Positions 41,677 through 50,962 of a stretch of DNA of 64,000 bases are shown in pieces (position 1 is the stretch's first letter; each line of letters begins with the position of its first letter). Position numbers and translations under genes: made by a program. This DNA is from CALUOB01 sp944322305 (lineage in GTDB: Bacteria > Actinomycetota > Coriobacteriia > Coriobacteriales > Coriobacteriaceae): the NCBI GenBank assembly GCA_963931605.1, contig OZ007031.1, forward strand, positions 1,984,001 to 2,048,000, read 5' to 3'. The notes under the pieces are model-generated. The model was not told where the DNA came from, made no database searches, and saw only the letters and a list, made by a program, of their open reading frames with translations.

Positions 41677-42516
41677 TCAGTCGTCGATCGGGTGGAACAC
41701 GGGCTCCATCTTGTCAAACGTGCAGTACCGCTCGTAGCCCAGCGCCGCCAGCCGCCGCTTCACCAGCGCGATGTAGGCACCCAGGTGCTCGGGTTTGTGG
41801 GTGTCGCTGCCGACGGTGACGATGCGGCCGCCCAGGTCGCGGTAAAGCCGCAGGATGTCCGTGCACGGCTGCAGGTCGGGCAGGCCGTAGCGGAAGCTCG
41901 AGGTGTTCACCTCGATGCCCTTGCCGTCGCGGATCACCTGCCTCAGAATCTCGGCGATCATCTCGCGGCTCTTCTCAAACGGATAGACGCCCGCCGGGTC
42001 GTAGCGCTTGATGAGGTCCAGGTGCCCCAGCACGCTGTAGTGGGAAAACTCGCGCACCACGTCGTAAAGCTCCTGGTAGTACGCCTCGTTGTACTCCTGC
42101 TGGGTGCGCCCGCGCTGGAAGTCGCCGGTCCAGAACTCCTGGTCGCCCACCTGGTGGATCGACAGGATCGTGAAGTCAAGCTCTTGCTCCCAGGTCGAGA
42201 ACAGCGCGTTGAACCGCGGGACCGTATGGCTCTGCACGCCGAGCTCAAGCCCGCTCCTCACGGTGAGGTCGCCTGCGAACCGCTCGCGCGCGGCGGCCAG
42301 CGCGGGGAAGTAGCGCGGGTAGTCGACGTTGACCACGGGCTTGCCGTCGACCACGCGCGTGTCGGGGCCGGCGTGGTCGGGCTTCACGCCGTAATCCACG
42401 TGGTCGGTGAAGCAGATCTCGCCGAGGTTCAGGCGCACCGCGTCGCGGCACACGTCCTCCACCTCGTAGGTCGAGTCATCGCTGAACGCTGAGTGCACGT
42501 GGTAGTCGGCAAGCAT
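41677..42516 (-). CDS. hisJ: Histidinol-phosphatase, PHP type
   Basis: 279 residues from ATG 42516, preceded by GAGGAAGG. PHP-domain metal ligands are visible: LADYHVHSAFSDDS (HxH), EICFTDHVDYG, SGLELGVQSH, ILSIHQVG, VLGHLDLIKRY, VEVNTSS-like GIEVNTSSFRYGL, and VTVGSDTHKPEHLG. This is the set found in HisJ/HisK histidinol-phosphate phosphatases. It hydrolyses histidinol phosphate in histidine synthesis, but no other his gene is nearby, so another phosphate ester is possible. Confidence 0.87.
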   Translation of the reverse strand: MLADYHVHSAFSDDSTYEVEDVCRDAVRLNLGEICFTDHVDYGVKPDHAGPDTRVVDGKPVVNVDYPRYFPALAAARERFAGDLTVRSGLELGVQSHTVPRFNALFSTWEQELDFTILSIHQVGDQEFWTGDFQRGRTQQEYNEAYYQELYDVVREFSHYSVLGHLDLIKRYDPAGVYPFEKSREMIAEILRQVIRDGKGIEVNTSSFRYGLPDLQPCTDILRLYRDLGGRIVTVGSDTHKPEHLGAYIALVKRRLAALGYERYCTFDKMEPVFHPIDD

Positions 42517-42975
42517 GGAACAACCTTCCTCGAAGCGAGGCGCAAGCAATCGCGGGGACGCGTGTGCGCCTCGGCTAAGACCCTGGGTAACAAGAACCCG
42601 GGATCAGCCCGACAACAGCCTCTAGAGCCCTACCGCCCAGGGCCCCTTGGATCGGCGGATGCGCGCTCGCCCGGGTAACGGCACACTGTTCGGACAGGGT
42701 GCGCAACCGCTCCCATTGTAGGGGGAGCCTGCCGAGAAGAACCTGTCAATCTGGGTGGAAAGCGCCTCGTCGGGGGGCGTGCGGAAGCCGGGGTGCCTCA
42801 TTCCTGCGCAGCGCGGCGCCCGCGCCCGCCCACTTGCCGCGCCGTCCTCGCCCGCCCGCCGCACCTGCCCTTAAGCCCCTCTTCACGAAGGTTGCAAAAG
42901 CGTCACCTTACTGTAAGCCAAATCGATGGCACCGCGCGCGCCGCCCTGCCAGTATGGTGGTAGGAGGTGGGAACC
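42517..42975. promoter_or_regulatory. Gap between hisJ and the ABC exporter operon, with a small palindrome
   Basis: 459 bases without a credible gene. The palindrome CTTAC-T-GTAAG (42907-42917) lies 59 bases before the first gene of the exporter operon and could be an operator. A GC-rich stem around GGGTAACAAGAACCC near 42587 lies before hisJ on the minus strand. I see no T-box or riboswitch core. Confidence 0.4.
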
Positions 42976-43161
42976 ATGAACGGCAACAACCCCTACGCAC
43001 CAACCCGCAGCCCCTACGCCCCGATTGCGGAGCGGCCCCGCGCGCACCGCGGGCGCATGGCTCAGGCCGGCATGACCCTGGTGGAGATGCTGGTGTGGCT
43101 GGCCATCATGGCCGTGCTGAGCCTCGGGATGCTCTGGCTGCTGTGGACAACCGCGCGCTGA
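42976..43161 (+). CDS. Prepilin-like mini-protein (61 aa)
   Basis: MNGNNPYAPTRSPYAPIAER, then a basic stretch, then QAGMTLVEMLVWLAIMAVLS and a Trp/Leu-rich end. GMTLVE is a textbook type-III (prepilin) signal: Gly-1, Met+1, Glu+5 and a hydrophobic helix. The mature part would be only ~29 residues, just the N-terminal helix of a pilin. ATG 42976 has TAGGAGGTGGG at good spacing. It precedes the ABC ATPase by 155 bases on the same strand. It could be a truncated pseudopilin or a membrane peptide whose cleavage motif is coincidental. Confidence 0.65.
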   Translation: MNGNNPYAPTRSPYAPIAERPRAHRGRMAQAGMTLVEMLVWLAIMAVLSLGMLWLLWTTAR

Positions 43162-43316
43162 AACCGAACCCGCGCCCGAACCGGCGCGCGCTGATCTCGG
43201 TCGCCCCGCGCAGGTCGGACAGGGCGGGACAACTTGCCCAGCCGCCTGCGTTCGTACGTCACAACCCGCCCGCTGCGACACCCCGTCCGGCGGGCCCAAC
43301 CGATAAGGAGACCCTC

Positions 43317-44204
43317 ATGGCATCAACCCAAGTCCCCGAGAAGCCGGCTGCCCAGCACCTGCGCCGCGCCTATCCCAAGCAGCCGCCGGCGCCTGCGGCC
43401 GCCCCCGCGCACGCGGCCGCCGCGTACCCAGGCGAGGCTCCGCGCGTGCTCGACGTGCAGCATGTCGAGAAGGTCTACGGCAGCCGCAACGCCGTGACCC
43501 AGGCGCTCGCCGACGTGAGCTTCTCGGTCGCCGAAGGCGAGTTCATGGGCATCATGGGCGCGTCGGGCTCCGGCAAGTCCACGCTGCTCAACTGCATCAG
43601 CACCATCGACACCGTCACCGCCGGCCACGTGCTGGTGAACGGAGCCGACATCACGTCGATCAAGCCCGCCAAGCTCACGCGCTTCCGCCGCGAGCAGCTG
43701 GGCTTCATCTTCCAGGACTCCAACCTGCTGGACACCCTCACCGCGCGCGAGAACATCGCGCTGCCGCTCACCATCAGCCGCGTGCCCGCGCGCGAGACCC
43801 TTTCCCGCGTGGAGGAGGTGGCGCGGCGCCTCGGCATTCTCGAGGTGCTCGACAAGTACCCCTATCAGATGTCCGGCGGCCAGCAGCAGCGCGTGGCGGC
43901 GGCGCGCGCCATGGTCACCAACCCGGCCATCATCATGGCCGACGAGCCCACCGGCGCGCTCGACTCCAAAAACGCCCGCCTTCTGCTCGAGTGCCTGGAG
44001 ACGATGAACCGCACCTACCGCGCCACCGTCCTCATGGTCACGCACGACGCCTTCGCCGCGAGCTACACCCACCGCGTTATCTTCCTGCGCGACGGCCGCA
44101 TCTTCACCGAGCTCAACCGCGGCGAGAGCCCGCGCCAGGAGTTCTTCAACCGCATCATGGAGGTTGTGGCCATCATGGGAGGGGAGGGCTCCGATGCTCT
44201 GTAA
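43317..44204 (+). CDS. ABC transporter ATP-binding protein (BceA/MacB type)
   Basis: 295 residues from ATG 43317 behind AAGGAG. A ~45-residue Ala/Pro-rich tail precedes the ATPase. Walker A is MGASGSGKSTLLN, Q-loop FIFQDSNLLDTLTARENIALP, signature MSGGQQQRVAAARA, Walker B IIMADEPTGALDS, H-loop VTHD. Spacing fits the family exporting or sensing antimicrobial peptides (BceA) and MacB/LolD. It overlaps the permease gene by 11 bases. Confidence 0.93.
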   Translation: MASTQVPEKPAAQHLRRAYPKQPPAPAAAPAHAAAAYPGEAPRVLDVQHVEKVYGSRNAVTQALADVSFSVAEGEFMGIMGASGSGKSTLLNCISTIDTVTAGHVLVNGADITSIKPAKLTRFRREQLGFIFQDSNLLDTLTARENIALPLTISRVPARETLSRVEEVARRLGILEVLDKYPYQMSGGQQQRVAAARAMVTNPAIIMADEPTGALDSKNARLLLECLETMNRTYRATVLMVTHDAFAASYTHRVIFLRDGRIFTELNRGESPRQEFFNRIMEVVAIMGGEGSDAL

Positions 44205-46407
44205 GATCGCCTGGTCAAACGTCCGCCGCGCCGGGCGCGACTACCTCGTCTACCTCGTTACCCTCACGCTGGCCGTCACGGTGTTCTACGCCTTCAACAC
44301 CATCTCCGTCCAGGTCGACATCGCCGGCGTGGCCGAGCAGAACCCCGGCATGGGCGACCTGCTCGGCAACATCATCGCGGGGCTCACGGTGTTTCTCGGC
44401 TTCGTGATGGGCTTTCTCATGGTGTACGCCAACAACTTCATCATGCGGCGGCGCAAGAAGGAGTTCGGCCTGTACCAGATCCTCGGCATGGGGCGTGGCC
44501 AGGTGGCGCGCATCATGGCGCTCGAGACGCTTATCGTCTCCGGTGGCGCGCTCGTGCTGGGGCTGGCGCTGGGCGTGGGGCTCTCGCAGCTCATGGTGTT
44601 CTTCACGGCCTCGCTGTTCAAAACGCAGATCGCCGACTTCCACTTCTTCTTCTCGCCGACCGCGCTGGCCATCACGGTGGGGTGCCTGGCGGCCATTTTC
44701 GCCGTGACGCTCGTGTTCAACCTGCGCGTGGTGGCGCGCGCCAAGGTCATCGACCTCATGGGCGCCGAGCGCCGCGGCGAGGCGATCAAGCTGCGCAACC
44801 CCTGGCTCTCGGCGGTGGTGTTCGTGGTGGGCGCGGTCGCCGTGGGCGTGGCCTACGCGCGGCTGCTGCGCGACGGCCTGCCCTGGGACGGCGGCGACGC
44901 GGCCATGGGCGCCTTCTGCGTCACCACCCTCACCGTGGTGGTGGGCACCCTGCTTTTGTTCTTCGGGCTCTCGGGCTTTTTGCTCAAGGCGCTCCAGGCG
45001 GTGCGCGGGCTGTACTGGCGCGGCCTCAACATGGTGACGCTGCGGCAGCTTTCGGCCAAGGTCAACACCGTGAGCTTCTCCATGGCCGTGATCTCCATGA
45101 TCCTGTTTCTGGCCATCACATCGGTTACGGCGGGCATGTCGCTGGCGAGCGTCATGAACGAGTCGGTTGAGCGCGGCACGCCGGTGGACTTCACGCGCTG
45201 CCTGATCTACTTTTCCGACAAGACGGTGCCCGAGATGAACGACGAGGCAGGCGCCGGCGACGCGGCGGATGCGGGGAGCGGCCGTGCCTACGCTGCGGCG
45301 ACTGAGCCGGTGGACATGCTGGCGACTTCGGCGGCGGACACGGTGGAGTACGATACCGCCAACGCCCGTCCGTTCGACCTGGCGTCCATCACGGGCGCGT
45401 CCGTGCAGGTCACTGTCTACGACTCCACGCCGCGCGGGGCCGAGGTGCCCCTGGTGACCTTGCGGGATCTGTGCGACGCCGTGGGGCGCGAGCTGCCAAA
45501 CGGCGTGGAGTCGGATGACGTGGCCGACCTCGGTCTCATGGTCATGCGCGAAAGCGACTACAACCGCTACCTGGCCTTCCGCGGCATGCCCGAGATCGAC
45601 CTGGGCGAGAACGGCTACACGCTCCTCTCCGACATGGGCGAGAGCATCACCGGCATCTACAACGACGTGCTGGCACGCGGCGTCGAGGTCGACTTCGGCG
45701 GGCATGTGCTCAAGCCTGTCGCCGAGCGCGTGAACGAGGACGCCAGCGTGTTCCAAAACGCCATGATGGGCATGAACTCCGGCACGATCGTGGTGCCCGA
45801 CGCGCTGGTTGAGGAGGAGAACCTGCCGCTGTACTACGGGTACCTGCTCGTCAACTACAAGGACGGCGTGAGCGTGGAGGAGGGCGACGCCTACGTGAGC
45901 GCGCCGCGCGCTTACGGCGACGTGACGGACGCGGCCGGCAACATCGTGGGCGGCTGGGGCGCCGAGGCCACGCGCACCACCACCTATGCGAGCACCGACT
46001 CCATGAACGGCCTCATCAGCTACCTGGCCATCTACATCGGCTTCGTGCTCGTGGTGGCGTGCGCGGCCATCCTCACCATCCAGCAGCTCTCCGGCGTGTC
46101 CGACGCCGGCCCCAACTACCGCGTGCTCTCCGAGCTGGGCACCTCCGAGCGGGAGATCGCGCACTCGGCGCTGGCGCAGCAGACGGTGTTCTTCGTGTTT
46201 CCCCTGGTGGTGGGCATCGCGCACGCCGTGGTGGCGCTGAAGGTGGTCATCGACCTCGTGGCGCTGTTCGGCGGCATGTCCATCGGCGGCACGGTAGGGC
46301 TCACTGCCGCGATCTTCGTGGTGGCCTACGGCGGCTACTTCGCGGTGACCTACCTCATGAGCCGCGGCATCGTCCACGACGCCATCCGCGTGCGGCACGC
46401 GCTCTAG
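44194..46407 (+). CDS. FtsX-like ABC transporter permease (BceB type)
   Basis: 737 residues from ATG 44194 with GGGGAGGG in the end of the ATPase gene. About ten membrane segments are split by a ~260-residue extracytoplasmic loop (residues ~330-590), the BceB layout in which the large loop binds peptide antibiotics. The N-terminal AWSNVRRAGRDYLVYLVTLTLA and MRRRKKEFGLYQILGMGRGQV match this family. It is likely an antimicrobial-peptide resistance or peptide-release transporter; no adjacent two-component system is present. Confidence 0.9.
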   Translation: MLCKIAWSNVRRAGRDYLVYLVTLTLAVTVFYAFNTISVQVDIAGVAEQNPGMGDLLGNIIAGLTVFLGFVMGFLMVYANNFIMRRRKKEFGLYQILGMGRGQVARIMALETLIVSGGALVLGLALGVGLSQLMVFFTASLFKTQIADFHFFFSPTALAITVGCLAAIFAVTLVFNLRVVARAKVIDLMGAERRGEAIKLRNPWLSAVVFVVGAVAVGVAYARLLRDGLPWDGGDAAMGAFCVTTLTVVVGTLLLFFGLSGFLLKALQAVRGLYWRGLNMVTLRQLSAKVNTVSFSMAVISMILFLAITSVTAGMSLASVMNESVERGTPVDFTRCLIYFSDKTVPEMNDEAGAGDAADAGSGRAYAAATEPVDMLATSAADTVEYDTANARPFDLASITGASVQVTVYDSTPRGAEVPLVTLRDLCDAVGRELPNGVESDDVADLGLMVMRESDYNRYLAFRGMPEIDLGENGYTLLSDMGESITGIYNDVLARGVEVDFGGHVLKPVAERVNEDASVFQNAMMGMNSGTIVVPDALVEEENLPLYYGYLLVNYKDGVSVEEGDAYVSAPRAYGDVTDAAGNIVGGWGAEATRTTTYASTDSMNGLISYLAIYIGFVLVVACAAILTIQQLSGVSDAGPNYRVLSELGTSEREIAHSALAQQTVFFVFPLVVGIAHAVVALKVVIDLVALFGGMSIGGTVGLTAAIFVVAYGGYFAVTYLMSRGIVHDAIRVRHAL

Positions 46408-46436
46408 GCGCTCGGGGCGCACGCGCAAAGAGCGGC

Positions 46437-46477
46437 GGGGGCGGGCGGCGCGCGGGAAAAGCGCCGCCCGCCCCTTC
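46437..46477 (+). terminator. Terminator-like hairpin after the permease
   Basis: A ~14-bp GC stem (46437-46451 with 46461-46474) around GCGGGAAAA, followed by TTCTC. It lies between the permease and yxeA and may attenuate read-through. Confidence 0.65.
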
Positions 46478-46574
46478 TCATCACCTGCGCAACGCGGTCA
46501 ACGGCCTGCCGGCCTTGCGCGCGTGCTTCCACATTCGTGTTTTCACCCGCGTAACGCGGGGAAAGGGGGTTCTC

Positions 46575-46940
46575 ATGAAAAAGATCGTCGGTACGGTGGT
46601 GGCCCTGGCCGTCGTGGCGCTGGTGGGTGCGGGCGCGTGGTTCGGCTACCGCGCGGTCTTCACCGAGCCGGAGGCGTGGTACGCCCAGGTGGACGCCGAC
46701 CGCCTTACCCCGGCGGACGACAACAACAACGACTTCGACTACCACTACGACCTGCCAGCCGTGAGCGCGGACGGCAGGGAGCGGGAGCTTGGGTTCGACA
46801 CCAGCCGCGAGCTGCGCGACGGCGCCTATCTCAAGCTCGAGACGCTGGCGTTGCGCGGCGTGTTCAGCTGGGAGGAGGTCGCCTGGGACGAGGTGCCCGA
46901 AACCGCCCAGGCCAAGCTTCCCGCACCCGCCGGCGCGTAA
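46575..46940 (+). CDS. YxeA family protein (DUF1093)
   Basis: 121 residues from ATG 46575, preceded by GAAAGGGGG. MKKIVGTVVALAVVALVGAG is an uncleaved signal anchor or signal peptide. The outer part (AWYAQVDADR, NDFDYHYDLPAVSADGRERELGF, then REL-R-GAYLKLETLALRGV and SWEEVAWDEVP) fits the small beta-barrel YxeA family. YxeA genes often stand beside peptide ABC transporters, as here, which supports a role in the exporter system. Confidence 0.82.
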   Translation: MKKIVGTVVALAVVALVGAGAWFGYRAVFTEPEAWYAQVDADRLTPADDNNNDFDYHYDLPAVSADGRERELGFDTSRELRDGAYLKLETLALRGVFSWEEVAWDEVPETAQAKLPAPAGA

Positions 46941-47096
46941 GGCGTCCGGCGGGTGCGCGTCAGCGGGAACGGTCGTTTAAAAAACGTTCCGCAGGCATTC
47001 CGGTTCTCTAACAGGCCGTTTCCAGGCGCTATCTGATACAGAACGCATGCGGAACGTTTGCGTTTGCTGCTTATGCGCGCGGAGTGGCCGCGCTTC

Positions 47097-48053
47097 TTAC
47101 AGATGGCTCGCGATCAGCGTCATGTCGCCGGTCAGCTCAAGATCGCCGCAGCCGCAGGGCGCAACCACGTGCGCACCCTTCTCGACCGGCTCGCCGGCGA
47201 TGGTGCCCGCGCCCTCGATCACCGACAGGCACATGAACGGCCACGGCTGGGCCAGCGTCTTGGAGCCCTTCACGCGGATGCGCTCAACGGTGTAGGTCTC
47301 GTTCGCCTCGAGCTCGGTCACGCCGTCAACCTCGGGCGTCGTCACCGCGCCGGATTCTGGCGCCTTGGCCGCGTAGTCGATCACGTCGAGCGACTGCGCC
47401 AGGTGCAGCTCGCGCTTCTTGCCGTCGTCGCCCACGCGGTCGTAGTCGTACACGCGGTAGGTCACGTCGCTGGACTGCTGCGTCTCCAAGATCAGCGTCC
47501 CGGCCTTGATGGCGTGCACCGTGCCGGCGTCGATCTGGAAGAAGTCGCCCTTGTGGATGGGCATCTCGTTGAGCAGCTCGCCCCAGCGGCCCTCCTCGAC
47601 CATCTGCGCGAACTCCTCGCGCCCGCTCGCGCGCTGGCCCACCACGATGGTGGTGCCCTCGTCGCAGTCGAGCACGTACCAGCACTCGCGCTTGCCCAGG
47701 CTGCCGTTCTCGTGCTCGGCGGCGTACGCGTCGTCGGGGTGCACCTGGATGGAGAGGTCGCCGTCGGCGTCGATGATCTTGATCAGCAGCGGGAATCGGT
47801 CGCCGCCCGGCGCGCTGCCCTTCTCGCCCGCCGTGCCGCCGAAGAGCTCGGGGTGCTCGTCCCACAGCTGGGAGAGCGTCATGCCGGCGTACTCGTCGTT
47901 GAGCACCGGGCAGTCGCCGGCGGGGTGGGCCGAGATGGCCCAGCACTCACCCACGGGGCCCGCGGGGATCTGATAGCCGTACTCGCGCTCGAGCCGGCGC
48001 CCGCCCCAGATCTTGTTGTGGAACAGCGGTTGCAGATGGATCAGCTTGGACAT
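47097..48053 (-). CDS. manA: Mannose-6-phosphate isomerase, class I
   Basis: 318 residues from ATG 48053 with AAAGGAGG. Zn ligands and active-site pieces of the cupin enzyme: ECWAISAHPAGD, FPLLIKIIDADGDLSIQVHPDD, ECWYVLD, then GDFFQIDAGTVHAIKAGTLI and ETQQSSDVTYRVYDYDR. It interconverts mannose-6-P and fructose-6-P. In the 156-base gap downstream, AAACGTTCCGCA (46982) and TGCGGAACGTTT (47048) form an inverted repeat. Confidence 0.94.
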   Translation of the reverse strand: MSKLIHLQPLFHNKIWGGRRLEREYGYQIPAGPVGECWAISAHPAGDCPVLNDEYAGMTLSQLWDEHPELFGGTAGEKGSAPGGDRFPLLIKIIDADGDLSIQVHPDDAYAAEHENGSLGKRECWYVLDCDEGTTIVVGQRASGREEFAQMVEEGRWGELLNEMPIHKGDFFQIDAGTVHAIKAGTLILETQQSSDVTYRVYDYDRVGDDGKKRELHLAQSLDVIDYAAKAPESGAVTTPEVDGVTELEANETYTVERIRVKGSKTLAQPWPFMCLSVIEGAGTIAGEPVEKGAHVVAPCGCGDLELTGDMTLIASHL

Positions 48054-48214
48054 GCGTCCTCCTTTGCGTTTGCCGGAGCAGCCGGCACCGTATCGCTATG
48101 CCTCTGGTCCGCCGCCCGCCTGCTGCGTCTGCGCGGGGCGTTTGCCGCGGGCCATAAGAACCACAAGGTACGGCGCGCGCCGGGCCAAGCGGTCCCGGGC
48201 GCCGCCGCGCGCCC

Positions 48215-48937
48215 TCACAGCACGTTGACGTCCTTCAGCTCGTAGCGGTCGCCCACGTTGCGCGACACCGAGTACTCGAACGGCGTGCCGTCGTCGAAAA
48301 AGCCCACCTGCTCGATCTCGAGCAGCGGGCTGCCCGGCTCGCAGTCGAGCCGCCTGGCCTCCTCGTCGGTGGCGCGCACCGCGCGCAGGAAGCGGTGGAA
48401 GCTCGAGATCTTGTAGCCGAGCGTCTTTTGGATGTAGCCGTACACCGAGTCGTACAGCGTGCTTTTCTTGAGCCCGGGGATGAGGTCGAGCGGCATGTAG
48501 GTGTACTCGATGACGATGGGCACCCCGTCGAGGCAGCGCACGCGCTCGTGGTAATAGGTGAAGTCATCTTCGCCGATGCTCAGGTGCCGCGCGATGTCCG
48601 GCGCGGGGGTGACGATGGAGAAGGCGTACACCACCGACGAGACCTCCTGCGCCGAGCCCCTGTGCTCGGTCGAGAAGCCCAGGGCCCGGTCCGAGCGCCC
48701 GAACAAAAACGCGTCCTCGGCGAGCTCGGTGGTGTTCTTCACGTAGGTGCCCGACCCGCGCTTGCTGGCGATGAGGCCGTTTTCCGAAAGCACGTTGAGC
48801 GCGCGCTTGACGGTGATCTTGCTCACGCCGTACAGGTCGCACAGCGCGACCACGGTGGGGAGCCTGTCGTTGGGCTTCAGCGTGCCGTCCTCGATGCTGC
48901 GTTGCAGATCCTCGGCAATGGACTGGTATTTCAGCAT
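48215..48937 (-). CDS. GntR-family regulator (HutC/UTRA type)
   Basis: 240 residues from ATG 48937 behind GAAAGGAGC; the frame continues upstream without starts of quality. The N-terminal winged helix (LKYQSIAEDLQRSIEDGTL, NDRLPTVVALCDLYGVSKIT, VKRALNVLSENGLI) is followed by a UTRA ligand domain (FTYYHERVRCLDGVPIVIEY, PLLEIEQVGFFDDGTPFEYS). Such proteins sense phosphorylated sugars. It is divergent from the GH1/PTS genes and is the likely regulator of the beta-glucoside cluster. Confidence 0.9.
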   Translation of the reverse strand: MLKYQSIAEDLQRSIEDGTLKPNDRLPTVVALCDLYGVSKITVKRALNVLSENGLIASKRGSGTYVKNTTELAEDAFLFGRSDRALGFSTEHRGSAQEVSSVVYAFSIVTPAPDIARHLSIGEDDFTYYHERVRCLDGVPIVIEYTYMPLDLIPGLKKSTLYDSVYGYIQKTLGYKISSFHRFLRAVRATDEEARRLDCEPGSPLLEIEQVGFFDDGTPFEYSVSRNVGDRYELKDVNVL

Positions 48938-49173
48938 GCACGCTCCTTTCAAAACCAGTGGCGTCGAACAATCTGCGCGGTTTTTGATTCTACCGTGAAC
49001 GGTTGGAAAACGCCGGCGAACGGTAGACCAAAAGCGCGTTGAAAAACTAGGGGAGGGCGTCGGTTCTCGGCGTTTTTCACGGGGAAGAGTCAAAAGCCCA
49101 GCTAGAAGAATCGACGCACGTCGCATATCTCTATTATCTCCTATTTTGTGAAAATAATAGCGTGACAATCATC

Positions 49174-49201
49174 TTCACATTGAAAATTAGGGCGCTATAA
49201 T
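49174..49201 (+). promoter_or_regulatory. Promoter of the beta-glucoside PTS operon with candidate GntR site
   Basis: TTCACA (49174-49179) and TATAAT (49196-49201) are 16 bases apart. The box AAATTAGGGCGCTATA (49184-49199) overlaps the -10. An almost identical box (AAATTAGAGCGCTATA) lies at 53398-53413 ahead of the GH4 gene. The rest of the 423-base gap 48938-49360 holds a ~155-base leader and nothing else recognised. Confidence 0.65.
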
Positions 49202-49360
49202 GTTCTGAGAAAGGCGTGACGAAGACAAAGACCATCGCGTTTCTGTTATATGCAGACGATGAAGCGCAGGTCGGGCCGCAGGCAGGCGGGCAGGTCTTCG
49301 CGCCGCATGAGAAACCAAGCACCGGCCGCACGCGGTTCGGCGCGCAGGAAGGGAGGGCGC

Positions 49361-50785
49361 ATGGAGCAGGGGCAGGACGCAGCGCAGCTGACGCTTCCCG
49401 AGGGCTTCTTCTTCGGCGCGGCCATGTCCGGTCCTCAGACCGAGGGCGGCTGGAACATCGGCGGCAAGCTCGAGAACCTTTGGGACACCTGGTCCAACGA
49501 GGACATCAGCGCGTTCTACAACCGCGTGGGCTCCTACGTGGGCAACGATTTCATGCACCGCTACAAGGAGGACCTGCAGATCCTCAAGGATCTGGGCCTC
49601 AACAGCTACCGCACCTCGATCCAGTGGAGCCGCCTGCTCGACGAGCACGGCAACATCAACCCCGAGGGCGCTGCGTGGTACCACGAGCTGTTCCGCGCCT
49701 CCAAGGAGGCCGGTCTCGAGGTCTTCGTGAACCTGTACCACTTCGACATGCCCACCTACCTGTTCCGCCGCGGCGGCTGGGAGAACCGCGAGGTCTGCGA
49801 GGCGTATGCCAACTACGCCTACAAGGCCTTCTGCGAGTTCGGCAAGGAGATCCGCTACTGGTTCACCTTCAACGAGCCCATCGTTGAGCCCGAGAACCGC
49901 TACTGGCACCCGGTGTGGTACCCGCAGCACACGAGCTTCCAGGAAGCCTGCACCGTGCAGTACAACATCTCGATCGCGCACGCGCTGGCCGTGGCCAACT
50001 ACCGCCGCGCCGTGTCCGAGGGCCGCATGCTGCCCGACGCGCGCATCGGCATGATCTGCAACTTCAGCCCCTCCTACACCAAGGACGACCCCACCCCGGC
50101 CGACCTCGAGGCCCTGCGCATGAACGACGGCCTCACCAACCGCTGGTGGCTCGACCTCGTCACCAAGGGCTGCCTGCCCCAGGACGTCATCGACACCCTC
50201 ACCGGCGAGCTCGGCATCGAGCTGCCCGTCCGCGCGTACGACGACGAGGTGCTCGCCGCCGGCGTGGTCGACTGGATCGGCTGCAACTACTACCAGCCGA
50301 GCCGCGTCCAGGCGCCCAGCAAGAGCCACGACGAGCACGGCAACCCGCTGTTCGCCGAGCCCTACATCTGGCCGGAGCGCGTCATGAACGAGTCGCGCGG
50401 CTGGGAGATCTACCCCAAGGGCGTCTACGACTTCGGCATGAAGTGCAAGAAGGAGTACCCCGAGCTCGAGTGGTTCGTCTCCGAGAACGGCATCGGCATC
50501 GAGCGCGAGTACCTCAACAAGGACCCTGAGACCCAGCAGGTCCAGGACGACTACCGCGTCGACTTCGTGCGCGACCACCTCACCTGGATCGCCAAGGCCA
50601 TCGTCGACGGCGCCAACTGCGTGGGGTACCACTACTGGGGCCTCATCGACAACTGGTCGTGGGCCAACGCCTTCAAGAACCGCTACGGCTTCGTGGAGGT
50701 CGACCTCATGGAGAACTACGAGCGCCGTCCCAAGAAGTCGGCCGCGTGGCTCAAGCAGGTTGCCACCACCCACGTCATCAGCTAG
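49361..50785 (+). CDS. 6-phospho-beta-glucosidase, GH1
   Basis: 474 residues from ATG 49361 behind AAGGGAGGG. GH1 motifs: FFFGAAMSGPQTEGG at the N-terminus, acid/base Glu172 in WFTFNEPIVEPENR, nucleophile Glu375 in WFVSENGIGIE, and YHYWGLIDNWSWANAF near the end. It hydrolyses phosphorylated beta-glucosides (cellobiose-6-P, arbutin-P or the like) brought in by the PTS encoded downstream. It is the first gene of the cluster. Confidence 0.93.
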   Translation: MEQGQDAAQLTLPEGFFFGAAMSGPQTEGGWNIGGKLENLWDTWSNEDISAFYNRVGSYVGNDFMHRYKEDLQILKDLGLNSYRTSIQWSRLLDEHGNINPEGAAWYHELFRASKEAGLEVFVNLYHFDMPTYLFRRGGWENREVCEAYANYAYKAFCEFGKEIRYWFTFNEPIVEPENRYWHPVWYPQHTSFQEACTVQYNISIAHALAVANYRRAVSEGRMLPDARIGMICNFSPSYTKDDPTPADLEALRMNDGLTNRWWLDLVTKGCLPQDVIDTLTGELGIELPVRAYDDEVLAAGVVDWIGCNYYQPSRVQAPSKSHDEHGNPLFAEPYIWPERVMNESRGWEIYPKGVYDFGMKCKKEYPELEWFVSENGIGIEREYLNKDPETQQVQDDYRVDFVRDHLTWIAKAIVDGANCVGYHYWGLIDNWSWANAFKNRYGFVEVDLMENYERRPKKSAAWLKQVATTHVIS

Positions 50786-50962
50786 TCCACTCTGGGGCGG
50801 GCGAGAAGAGCGCCGCTTAAGGCGCCCGCGCGCCCGCCCGATCCCACGCGCCGCCGCGCGCTCCCGCTTCGCGGCGGCGCCTCCCCTCAATGCAAGGGAC
50901 GCCCTCTTCGGGGAGGGGAGGACGTCTGAGGCATATAACAAGGCAATGTTCAAACGTAAGGA

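Noticed and set aside
42517..42640. T-box leader for hisJ
   Set aside because: No TGGNACCGCG antiterminator sequence or specifier loop is present.
42699..43316. N-terminal extension of the ABC ATPase by ~200 residues
   Set aside because: The extension is Arg/Pro-rich shadow coding over the small prepilin-like gene; ATG 43317 has a good AAGGAG.
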